Below are positions 9,579-18,868 of a stretch of DNA of 64,000 nt, in pieces. The notes under the pieces were generated by a model. It did no database searches. It saw nothing but the letters and a program-made list of their open reading frames with translations, and was not told the origin of the DNA. A program made the position numbers and the translations under genes. This DNA is from Saprospiraceae bacterium (GTDB lineage Bacteria; Bacteroidota; Bacteroidia; Chitinophagales; Saprospiraceae), in NCBI GenBank assembly GCA_022448955.1, contig JAKVCU010000065.1, positions 1 to 64,000 on the forward strand, written 5' to 3'. How positions within the stretch are numbered: position 1 is the first letter of the stretch; every line of letters starts with the position of its first letter.

Positions 9579-12203
9579 TTATCTGAAGCGCATATTAAAT
9601 GTTAGCATAAAATATTGTGTAAGTGTATTCCATTGCTGTTGCATCAATAAATTAGTATTACTGACACGCTGAAAACCTGTATTTTGATTTAAAATATCGA
9701 ATGCACTGAGTGTTAGAGAACCTTTTTCTGCCTGTAAGAAGAAGTAACTGACATTTGCACTTATTAAGGGGATACTGACGGCTTCATCAAAGCTTTGGGC
9801 ATTATAATTTACTATATTAGCCCTTGCTTCAAAGTTCCATTTATTGTTTGGTGTAAAACGAAAGTCTCCTGTATAACTAGTATTGAAATAAGTGTTGTTT
9901 TGATCTTGTGCTATAGAAAATCTAGAATCAGTGTAGCTAACGGCTGTACTGAGGCGAATAGAAAATATTTCATTTTTTCTGTTTTCCAATGCCAAGTTTA
10001 AGCTGTGATTAATATTTTTATTAATATTTTCTTGCTCATTGATAAAGACGATACTGCTATTCCAGCTTTCAATTGCTTTGATATTGAGGTTAAGTCCTAA
10101 ACTACGCAAAGGAGTTGAAAAGTCTGCAGAAGCGCTTAAGTTTATATCATTATTTACATTAATTGGTTGCATTACCTTTACGAAATCGTCGCTAATGCTT
10201 TGCGCCCATCTAATTTTATGTTTGGTATATTCTCCTGAAAGCCGTAATGAAAAAGAAGTAAATGAAAACTGGTCGAAAATAGTCCAATTAGAAAATACTA
10301 GATGTCGTTGTTCTGGCTCAAGCTCAGGATTACCTTGAACGATATTCAATTGATTGATGGCATTTCTTACAGGGATCAACTGTTCGGGTGTTGGCATTAC
10401 AATGTTGGATGTGTAGCGTAGGTTTATTCGTCGGCCTGAGCGATATTCATTTTGATAGTTTAATTGGGGGGTCAGGAAAAAATATTTCTTCTTTTGAATT
10501 CTGACAGTATTTTGGAGTTTAGTAAATTGATTTATAGTGGCCTTAAACTGTATATTAAGTTGAACATTTTTTTTGGATCTATTAATGATTAGATTTGGCC
10601 ATATTAAACGTTGCTGCGTAGTGAATTCAGGGATGTCAATTTCTTCAAACTCAGATAGATCATTCATTTTTGCTTCTTTTCGAATTAACTTATTATCATC
10701 TAATGCTACTCTAGCACCTAAGCTTAAGGACCAGTTTTGATTCAATTTTTGTAAAATGGAGGGTTCTGCAAAGAGAAATAATCTTTCTTTGTCATTGGTT
10801 TGAAATTGTTGAAGCATTACTTCGCTAATCGGCTCAAAAAAATTCACAAGATTTACCCAATCTAGGCGATTTGAAACTCCATCATGTATTCCACCAATTA
10901 TTGTTTTTAATTGGGTATTATCGTTATTGAACTTAACAATGTAACTTGCTTTTGTCCAAAGAAAAAGACCATTGGAGTTATTATTGGTTTCATTATCTAG
11001 GGTATTAAATAGCTGTTCTTCTAATTGAGAGCTGGTAAATGCCTTAGTCAAGATATCGCTAGCATTGATATTGATCCTTCCATCAAGTAAAAGTCTTTGA
11101 TTAGTATTAAAGTTTTGGCGTATACCAAATTTAAAGCGTTGAAGTTGATCCGTATCTACTGCTTCAATATCTTGATTTTGATTGTAAGTGGTATTGGAGA
11201 GAAAGTTTTCTGTATAAACATCTTCCATTAGGTTCTTTACTCTTCTATTTCCAAGATAGTTAAGAAAGTAACGATTTTGACTACTAGGATTATAGGAAAG
11301 ATTAAGTCCGCCAGCTAAAGCTTCATTTAATCCTTTATTGTTCGAACCAAATTGAAGATTATCTTTATTAGTAAATCCAAACTCGTTAATATTGTTAGAC
11401 ATGCCTAGCAAGGCATTCTGTGTTTTTTTGGTGAAGTGATAAATTTTCCCCTCTATTTTATAAGTTTCTTTGCTACCGAATCCTGTGGATATTTCGCCAA
11501 AATATCCCTTTTTATAATCTTCTTTAAGTTTAAGGTTAATGGTCTTTTCTCTTTGACCATCATCTATTCCGGAAAAAATAGCCTCCTCAGTTTTACGGTC
11601 GATTACTTGGACTTTATTTAATGCTTTAGCTGGCAAATTTTTGGTTGCCACCTTCGGGTCATCATCAAAAAACTCCTTTCCATCTACTAGTATTTTTGTA
11701 ACTTCTTCTCCTTCAGCTCTTATATTTCCAGTATTATCCACTTCTACACCAGGTAGTTGTCTCAGCAGTTCTTCGACAGCTGCGCCAGGTCTAGTCTTAA
11801 AAGCTTTAGCATCAAATTCTAGTGTATCACTTTTAAACCTTATAGGGATTAACTCAGCCTCTACCACTACTTCTTCTAGGGAAGCAGTTTGTAATATTTT
11901 ATCTTTTACAGCTTCCCCAGAGGATAACGGGATGTTGATTTGATCATATGTCGTTTGCATGCCCACAAAAGAGAATTGTATCAAATACTGCCCTTTTTTG
12001 ATACCTTTGATTTGATACTCTCCTTTGGTATTGGTCACGCCAAAATACTGTAAGATGGAATCAGCAGGATTGAGTAATGCAACCGTGGCATATTCTAATG
12101 GCTGATCCTGCTCATTTAAGACTATTCCCTTTATGGTATTTTGAGAAATTCCGCTTAGACAGAATAGCAATGATAATACAAATGTTACTGTGGATTTTGA
12201 CAT
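9579..12203 (-). CDS. TonB-dependent receptor-type outer-membrane beta-barrel protein with CarboxypepD_reg-like N-terminal domain
   Basis: Signal peptide, IKGIVLNEQDQPLEYATVALLNPADS, plug-like EELLRQLPGVEVDNTGNI...KILVDGKEFF, C-terminal aromatic beta-barrel ending MLTFNMRFR; not SusC-like in size. Confidence 0.85.
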   Translation of the reverse strand: MSKSTVTFVLSLLFCLSGISQNTIKGIVLNEQDQPLEYATVALLNPADSILQYFGVTNTKGEYQIKGIKKGQYLIQFSFVGMQTTYDQINIPLSSGEAVKDKILQTASLEEVVVEAELIPIRFKSDTLEFDAKAFKTRPGAAVEELLRQLPGVEVDNTGNIRAEGEEVTKILVDGKEFFDDDPKVATKNLPAKALNKVQVIDRKTEEAIFSGIDDGQREKTINLKLKEDYKKGYFGEISTGFGSKETYKIEGKIYHFTKKTQNALLGMSNNINEFGFTNKDNLQFGSNNKGLNEALAGGLNLSYNPSSQNRYFLNYLGNRRVKNLMEDVYTENFLSNTTYNQNQDIEAVDTDQLQRFKFGIRQNFNTNQRLLLDGRININASDILTKAFTSSQLEEQLFNTLDNETNNNSNGLFLWTKASYIVKFNNDNTQLKTIIGGIHDGVSNRLDWVNLVNFFEPISEVMLQQFQTNDKERLFLFAEPSILQKLNQNWSLSLGARVALDDNKLIRKEAKMNDLSEFEEIDIPEFTTQQRLIWPNLIINRSKKNVQLNIQFKATINQFTKLQNTVRIQKKKYFFLTPQLNYQNEYRSGRRINLRYTSNIVMPTPEQLIPVRNAINQLNIVQGNPELEPEQRHLVFSNWTIFDQFSFTSFSLRLSGEYTKHKIRWAQSISDDFVKVMQPINVNNDINLSASADFSTPLRSLGLNLNIKAIESWNSSIVFINEQENINKNINHSLNLALENRKNEIFSIRLSTAVSYTDSRFSIAQDQNNTYFNTSYTGDFRFTPNNKWNFEARANIVNYNAQSFDEAVSIPLISANVSYFFLQAEKGSLTLSAFDILNQNTGFQRVSNTNLLMQQQWNTLTQYFMLTFNMRFR

Positions 12204-12694
12204 ATTAATTTTTAATGAGAAGTAGCTAAATACACTGTAATCTTAGTTACTTAGCAATTTGAAGGCGTCTTTTTACTTAGCTTTGCATTAAATACTCGCC
12301 TTTATAGCCGCGGCTATTAGGCTCCGCTGCGCCTTAAGCTGAGCAAAAAACAGCTGGTTTAAAATTACAATAACCTTAAATTACAGTTTGACAAGTACCT
12401 TTTCTCAAAGTAAGCTTAGTTTTTTTAAAGTTCTAAAGTCGAGCTAAAAGAATGTTTGAATTTCCTACTGTCTGAAAACCAACGCTTTGGAGATTATGGT
12501 GTGCAATTGAATCATTCACTTAGCTCGCTAAGCTCCATCACGAAGCCTTAGCCGCAACTCTACCTTTGCCGGCAGGCAGGCTCAAATCATTGATTCTCCC
12601 TTTTAACAAAGATTAAACATACTCTAAGATCATTCGCCTAATGTATGCATAGTTACAGTTTTTTGTACTCTGTACATAATGTATGCTAAGGCCT

Positions 12695-13450
12695 TTAACC
12701 CCGTCCTTTTTTACCAGTTCTCGATCGGCTATTTGTTTTCCATTCTTCTATTTTTTCATCAACTATTTTTGTAAAAGTATCGTATTGTATTTTTTGACCC
12801 TTATCCGGTATATTGAGTGGATCTATGGGATTCAAATTTATTTCCGAAGCAAGGATGACCATATCTCCATCAATTTCAATTCCCAAAATTAGACCAGGTA
12901 GACCATGATAATCATCTGGGCCAAAAGAGACAGGGATTTCTGATGTAAACCAAGCTGTAATGGTCCTACTGTCCGTATCCAATTTTGCTGCACTACAAAT
13001 ATAATCGAGAATCTTTTTTTTGTTAGGAGTGATTTTCCATGCATGCTGTTCAAGCTTATTTTCTACAATAAAGTACCTTGTCATAAATTCTACTTCTTCT
13101 ACCTTATCGCCTTTTTCAATATTTTGATAGATTTTTTGCACTTTAACTTTTGGAGGTGTGAAGCTAGGGATAGCATTTAAAGCTCTTTGTAAACGAGGAT
13201 CAGTCTGCTCCCTTTTTGATAGGTCTTCCTCAAATAATGATTCGGAACCTTTAAATGAGAGGGTGTAAATAAAAGTGCCTTTTTTAGGTAAGCTTTTGAT
13301 ATAATTATCCCAGCGGGGTTTACCCATTGGTTCTATACCGTAATCGATAATTTTTTGATAGACGATTTGTCCGCTCATTTGCGCACTCAACATACTTACG
13401 ATCATTAGTGCCCAAGGTAGAGCAAGAAGACGAAAAAATGGCCTTTTCAT
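12695..13450 (-). CDS. GLPGLI family protein
   Basis: Diagnostic YHGLPGLILGIE motif, signal peptide. Confidence 0.9.
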   Translation of the reverse strand: MKRPFFRLLALPWALMIVSMLSAQMSGQIVYQKIIDYGIEPMGKPRWDNYIKSLPKKGTFIYTLSFKGSESLFEEDLSKREQTDPRLQRALNAIPSFTPPKVKVQKIYQNIEKGDKVEEVEFMTRYFIVENKLEQHAWKITPNKKKILDYICSAAKLDTDSRTITAWFTSEIPVSFGPDDYHGLPGLILGIEIDGDMVILASEINLNPIDPLNIPDKGQKIQYDTFTKIVDEKIEEWKTNSRSRTGKKGRG

Positions 13451-13485
13451 AATAATATATTTTTAATAATCATTTACACATGAAG

Positions 13486-14265
13486 TTAGTTTTTAGATTT
13501 TCTTGCCGATTTATTTTTGGTCATCTGAACTTTCTTAAATTCTTTTAATTTTTCTTGTACAATCTTATCGAATTCGTCTTCATCCAGTTTTTTAGCTTTC
13601 TTTAGTTGTGCGGATAAAGACTTTTCTGGCATATTAAAGTTGGCAGAAGTAGCTAGTAGAAATATTTCATCATTTTTTTCCAAACCTAGAATAATTCCTG
13701 GAAGTCCGTAATAGGAGTTAGGACCAGCTGAAATGGGGATTTGGGGGCTAAACCAAGCAGTAATAACTTCTGTTTCCGATGCTAACTCAGCTCCCATGCA
13801 AACAAAGTCTAATACTTTTTTCTTTTTGCCAGTAAGCTTCCACGCTTTTTCTTCTAATGAAGATTCAACAAGGAAATTTCTAGTCATAAACTCGATTTGT
13901 TCAACACATTTTCTATTATTAAAGTCGTAATAAATTTGTTTTACTTTCGGCTTCGGCATTTTATCATAATTAGCTTTTTTTATAGCTTTAATTAGATCAT
14001 TGGATAAGCTTTCTTTTTTTGAGGAGTTTTCTTCGTAAAAGGATTGTTCTGTGGTAAAGTGAAGGATATGAAAAGACTTTCCAGTTTTTGGTAAATCTGC
14101 GATATAGTTATCCCAGCGAGGATCGTCATGAGCTCCTTCCAATTGATAGTCGATGACCTGCTCATAAGTAATTGTTCCTCCTTGAATATTCTGAGCAGAT
14201 AGTTTAAAATGGCAAAGAGAAATTATAAAAAAACCACTGGTTAAAAGATACCCAAACTTTTTCAT
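13486..14265 (-). CDS. GLPGLI family protein (tandem paralogue)
   Basis: YYGLPGIILGLE motif; same layout as the 12695..13450 product. Confidence 0.9.
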   Translation of the reverse strand: MKKFGYLLTSGFFIISLCHFKLSAQNIQGGTITYEQVIDYQLEGAHDDPRWDNYIADLPKTGKSFHILHFTTEQSFYEENSSKKESLSNDLIKAIKKANYDKMPKPKVKQIYYDFNNRKCVEQIEFMTRNFLVESSLEEKAWKLTGKKKKVLDFVCMGAELASETEVITAWFSPQIPISAGPNSYYGLPGIILGLEKNDEIFLLATSANFNMPEKSLSAQLKKAKKLDEDEFDKIVQEKLKEFKKVQMTKNKSARKSKN

Positions 14266-14822
14266 AGGTGATAAAATTTTCAGTTTAAAATGTATTTATG
14301 GCACTCAATAATTTACGCAAGGTCCATCTAATTGATCAAGTTTAGAAGATCAATACAGGGGGGGGTGATCCTAAATTGTGAATAGTGAAGAGTTGCCATT
14401 GCATAAATTAAAGCATTTGGTGTACTTCGATGTCTATTTCGGACGATACCAAAGATAAATATTAAAAGCGCATTTACTGACTCAATAATAGCTTCTTTTA
14501 TCAGCCATGATTTTCGAGCTGAAAATTTCATTGTAAGAGTAATTTTTATTTGCTGCTTAAATACACAGCTACTCCAAAAATAAACAGAAATATAAATCGA
14601 GAGAGATATGGTGATAAAAAATATTTCTTGATATTTAATTGTAAACCAGATACTTAATAGGTGTTGAATACATTTCTTAACTGAATTTTTAGAATATTCA
14701 TTTGGAGATGCGAATTGGTAAATATGCGAGTAGGAAAACATCTAAAAAGTAAAACAATGAATAAAACATTACTATACACACTTTTACCAATGAAGAATAA
14801 TTGTAGCAAAAAAAGTATCTAG

Positions 14823-17276
14823 CTATTTGTTGCTTATATCAAGATAATCCACTTTTTTAAGCTTTAATTTAGTATTGTTGAGAATATTTGCAGTGAAATT
14901 TTCGGGTACGTCAAGTTGATATAACAAAGTATCTTTATGGCACTTCCATTGGAGTGAAATGAGATCGTGACCAATCGGCAATTGGCCCTTGCAATAATTT
15001 AAATTAACATTAGAGAATTGGATAGTAATAAGTTTTTTTTGGTAATCTATACTTCTTATACAAAGTACATCTCTGTATAGTACATGTACTATATGAGCAG
15101 CAAAACCATGGTTGCAACTTGCATGAGCAGACTGATTTTCCCAAAGGGTACCGGTGCGCTTTGCCATATAATCAAAATAATCGATGGACTCTTTAAGCAG
15201 TTGAGATTGTAGTTGATATTGTGATAATAACTCTAACCGTAGGTAATTCCCGATAAAAGAATTAGCGAAATACACATTAGGGTATAGGTTATTATCCTTT
15301 CGCTGGGGCCCAAAATCTTTACTTAGCTTTTGCCAAAGGGCAGGGTGGGAATCTATGTTGGCTACATTAAAATAAAAAGCATAATATTGGCATACTTCTG
15401 TGATATTATTAGTAGGTTGTAATTGACCATTTTTGTCTCTAATCGCATTATCAACAAAAAATGTACCATTAAAAGATTGGGAGCGAATGGAATCGCGGAT
15501 ATGTTCGGCTTTTTGGATGAGTTTCTTCTCTTGATAGAGTTCTCCTACTTTCTGTAGCGTGGCTGCATAGAGCATATTGGTTGGATAATTTACATCTTGG
15601 ACGAAGCGATTTGCTTCTGACCATTCGATAAAGATCCAGCTATCTAACTTTTCCAATAAACCAGATTCATTTTCAAAAGGTTCAAAGTATTTCAACAGCT
15701 TTAGCACTTTGGGTTTCAGAGCGTCTACTAATGCTCTATCATTTGTACGACTGAGGTACTCAGGGAGTTGAATAACAAACCACATTGCCCAATTAGGAAT
15801 GAAAACACCATCGTTGTGGTCGGCAGGATAACACATGGGTAACATGCCCTCAGGTAGATGATCAAAAGAATCGGGTAACAGGAAGTTTTCAAAGAAATTC
15901 TTTTCAATGAGTGCATGGCCTGAAACATCTTGTGCTACACGAGCAGCAAAGTAGCTATCACAGAGCCAGCCTGCGCGCTCACGAGATGGGCAATCCATAA
16001 ACAAATCAAGCGCATTCTGCCGGAAGGTTTCAACACCAGATTCAAATATGCGATTCAGACGATGATCACTACTTTGAAAGGAGGCTTTATTTACATCGGG
16101 GTTGGTTAGTTCTCGTAAGTAAACATCATGAATAACAGCTGCTCCATTTGTTGCAATAATTTTTAAATGACGGAAGGTGTAAGGTTCAATGGATTCGAGT
16201 GAATATTTTCCTGGCTCCAATTCGTAGGTTATAGCATTGATGCAGTCCATTCGTTTAAAATCTACATCACCGTCAGTAAGGATTTCATCAAAGGTTATGA
16301 AGAAACGCCCTGCCTGGCTTACTTCCAATTCAATACCGATAAAGCCACTGAGATTAGTACCCATATCAAAAGTTCGAAATTGGTTATTATCGAGATGATA
16401 CTTTTCGAGGGTAGAAAATGTCTCATAATGGATTATAATCTCATTACTTTCCATTTCCTGAAGTTCGATAGCTGGGTTATACACTAGATCATTTTCCTTA
16501 AATCCTTGTAGTTGTTCTCCTATATTAATTAATGAGCGGTCTTTCCAGTACTTTTCTCTTTTAATATTGGTATAGATTTTTCCATTAGCCTCTTCAGCAA
16601 TGGGTTGCCGAATAGTGAATGTTGGATAACTGATTCTTCGAGGTATTAAATTCTTTGTTGATACCTGGCTATAAACTAGTTTTTTTAAATCGGGTTCTGG
16701 ATGTGTGCGCCATTGGTCGAAGTTGGGATCTAAACGATAGTATTCAATAAATGGACGTTGGAAAGAATACCTAGGCACCTTTTGGATCCGCTCTAGCAAA
16801 CGATAAGCAACAAAATCAGTCTTTTTTGTCGAGGTCGCACACAAGACACTTTCACCTGTAGTTACTTCTGCCTGGAGAAAAGCCGGTTGATCCAGCAGAT
16901 AATATGAGTTAACATGGTAAGAAGCGACTTCGATCGCTAGGTGGTTAATGCCGGCTTGAAGGTATGGGGTTAGTGACCAATCATCGACTCGATAATAATC
17001 ATGGCCTGCTCGGGCAGGACCATGGCCTACAAATTTTCCATTTAGATATATCCGGTAAATGCTGGAGCCCGTTATTGCCAATACAACCTCACCAGTTGCA
17101 GGTTTTTTAAAAGAGGTATAAAAGCCAATAGTAATATTCTGTTCGTTCTCAAGTTGATTAGGCCAAATGGGGGTGGCTTCTGAGAAAAAATCAGACTGTG
17201 CAGTGCCATTTAATGGCCCAAAAGATATTAGTAACATCAAAACTGAAAAGATGTGGATCGGTATTATTTTCATCAC
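14823..17276 (-). CDS. GH78-like alpha-L-rhamnosidase family protein
   Basis: LDLFMDCPSRERAGWLCDSYFAARV motif, N-terminal jelly-roll IYLNGKFVGHGPARAGHDYYRVD, (alpha/alpha)6-type region, C-terminal beta-sandwich. Confidence 0.8.
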   Translation of the reverse strand: MMKIIPIHIFSVLMLLISFGPLNGTAQSDFFSEATPIWPNQLENEQNITIGFYTSFKKPATGEVVLAITGSSIYRIYLNGKFVGHGPARAGHDYYRVDDWSLTPYLQAGINHLAIEVASYHVNSYYLLDQPAFLQAEVTTGESVLCATSTKKTDFVAYRLLERIQKVPRYSFQRPFIEYYRLDPNFDQWRTHPEPDLKKLVYSQVSTKNLIPRRISYPTFTIRQPIAEEANGKIYTNIKREKYWKDRSLINIGEQLQGFKENDLVYNPAIELQEMESNEIIIHYETFSTLEKYHLDNNQFRTFDMGTNLSGFIGIELEVSQAGRFFITFDEILTDGDVDFKRMDCINAITYELEPGKYSLESIEPYTFRHLKIIATNGAAVIHDVYLRELTNPDVNKASFQSSDHRLNRIFESGVETFRQNALDLFMDCPSRERAGWLCDSYFAARVAQDVSGHALIEKNFFENFLLPDSFDHLPEGMLPMCYPADHNDGVFIPNWAMWFVIQLPEYLSRTNDRALVDALKPKVLKLLKYFEPFENESGLLEKLDSWIFIEWSEANRFVQDVNYPTNMLYAATLQKVGELYQEKKLIQKAEHIRDSIRSQSFNGTFFVDNAIRDKNGQLQPTNNITEVCQYYAFYFNVANIDSHPALWQKLSKDFGPQRKDNNLYPNVYFANSFIGNYLRLELLSQYQLQSQLLKESIDYFDYMAKRTGTLWENQSAHASCNHGFAAHIVHVLYRDVLCIRSIDYQKKLITIQFSNVNLNYCKGQLPIGHDLISLQWKCHKDTLLYQLDVPENFTANILNNTKLKLKKVDYLDISNK

Positions 17277-18857
17277 CTAATTGATTTTAGAAGTGGATTC
17301 AAAAGCGCCAATATCAGGGGTAGTAGCTCCGATTGGATGTCCAAAGTAGTCGTACTTCCCCATACTATCTATTGCTATTCCTTTATCGATACAGGGAGAT
17401 GCTTGTTTTAACTGATACCCCTGCAAAGACGAGAGACCCCAACCACCACTACCTGCTTCGATTAGCATTGGATCTTCCAGAACTTGCTGAGGGTCGTTAG
17501 GTATGCCATTGAGCCAAGGTCCAAAGAAGCAGTTGTTCCAAAAATTAGGCGGATCCGTCAATGCAGAAGTATGAATACTATCATTGAATTGGCGATCGAT
17601 AGCGCTGCCATGAGAGTATACAGTTCGAAAACGACCCTGCCCACTGGCATAGAAAATATTATTCTTGAAATTGACGCCAAGTTTATTTTTATCCTTTTCA
17701 TTCTCCATACCACAATAATAATCCAGATCAATGGTGCTATGATCTACATAGAATACATTATTATGGATGAGGTTGCGGTCTTCGGTATATCCATGAATTT
17801 GTATGAGATGAGTCTGATCGTTCTGGCTTATGTTATACCGAGCGATATTATCATTCGTGCGATTCATGATGAGCAGAAAGCCGTGATTATTGGCGCTGTA
17901 ATTATATTGAAGAATACATCTCTGACAATCGAAGTCAAAGTCGTAGGCAAAACCGTCACCATTGGCGGGTTGCCGGCCGGTGTTATATACCTCGTTATAC
18001 TGCATTATTGTTCTGGTATTTGCGTACAACCAGATGGCAGCGGTATGAGGCCACCAATCTTCACCTCCAGTATTCAAGTCGGGGTCTCCTGATCGCAAGC
18101 AGGTTCGATCGGCATAATTGTATTCCACTAGGGCTTCATGCGCACCAAGGACAATGATACCATCTCCTCCGGTGTTTTCGATGATGTTCTTACGAATGAT
18201 CACTTGTTCATCACCATTCACGGCTATTCCGATCTTATCTACCCTTCGGATGGTATTATTTTCTATAAGGACATCATTTGCTACACAGTTTTGTTCAGCT
18301 TCTACGCCAAGTAATCGCTGACCCACATAGATGGCTACACCAGATTTATCGCCTCCCACGTCACCCCAGATATCGTGTAGGTAGCAGTCGCGAATGACAA
18401 TATGCTCGATCAGGATAGCTTCTCCTTCGGCGGTAGCTACAATCCCTTCTCTTCTCAAACCAAGCTGATGGGGTTCTCCAGAAGTGATTTCCATACCTTC
18501 GATTTCCCACCAAGATTGATTATTCAAGCTAATGCCAGCCCCTTCTTCCTTGCCTATATTGATTACTGGGCGGGGGCCGTCGCCATAGGTGCCAATGGTA
18601 ATGGGTTTTCCGGGGGATCCACTTCCATTAGGTTTTAGGTTTCCTTTCCAGATTCCTCCACTTTCAAAGCGGATTGCATCACCTGGTTCAAAAGTGGTTT
18701 GGTTAACGCGTTCTAGAGTTTTCCAAGCAGTAGCAGCTTGCAAACCTGTATTCGCATCGTTACCCATTGGTGATATATAGAATGTACGTTCGGTGTCATG
18801 GTTTTGGCAACCCACTATGAGAAAGGATAGCAGGAGCAGTAATACCTCATTTTTCAT
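17277..18857 (-). CDS. Right-handed parallel beta-helix protein (lyase/hydrolase-like), predicted lipoprotein
   Basis: Lipobox LIVGC; FYISPMGNDANTGLQAATAWKTLERVN; repeated IENNTI/IRKNII/LQYNYS coils. Confidence 0.8.
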   Translation of the reverse strand: MKNEVLLLLLSFLIVGCQNHDTERTFYISPMGNDANTGLQAATAWKTLERVNQTTFEPGDAIRFESGGIWKGNLKPNGSGSPGKPITIGTYGDGPRPVINIGKEEGAGISLNNQSWWEIEGMEITSGEPHQLGLRREGIVATAEGEAILIEHIVIRDCYLHDIWGDVGGDKSGVAIYVGQRLLGVEAEQNCVANDVLIENNTIRRVDKIGIAVNGDEQVIIRKNIIENTGGDGIIVLGAHEALVEYNYADRTCLRSGDPDLNTGGEDWWPHTAAIWLYANTRTIMQYNEVYNTGRQPANGDGFAYDFDFDCQRCILQYNYSANNHGFLLIMNRTNDNIARYNISQNDQTHLIQIHGYTEDRNLIHNNVFYVDHSTIDLDYYCGMENEKDKNKLGVNFKNNIFYASGQGRFRTVYSHGSAIDRQFNDSIHTSALTDPPNFWNNCFFGPWLNGIPNDPQQVLEDPMLIEAGSGGWGLSSLQGYQLKQASPCIDKGIAIDSMGKYDYFGHPIGATTPDIGAFESTSKIN

Positions 18858-18868
18858 AACTTTTTTGT

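Noticed and set aside
9579-12203. SusC assignment for the TonB-type barrel
   Set aside because: Too short for typical SusC, no adjacent SusD; fits the general outer-membrane beta-barrel/CarboxypepD_reg group better.
14328-14741. 137-aa minus-strand ORF between GLPGLI gene and GH78
   Set aside because: No recognisable motif, biased Ile/Ser/Tyr composition typical of AT-rich spurious ORFs, ends through a G8 tract; not supported as a gene.
17484-18092. 202-aa plus-strand ORF
   Set aside because: Lies entirely antisense to the well-supported beta-helix gene 17277..18857; composition looks like a shadow frame.
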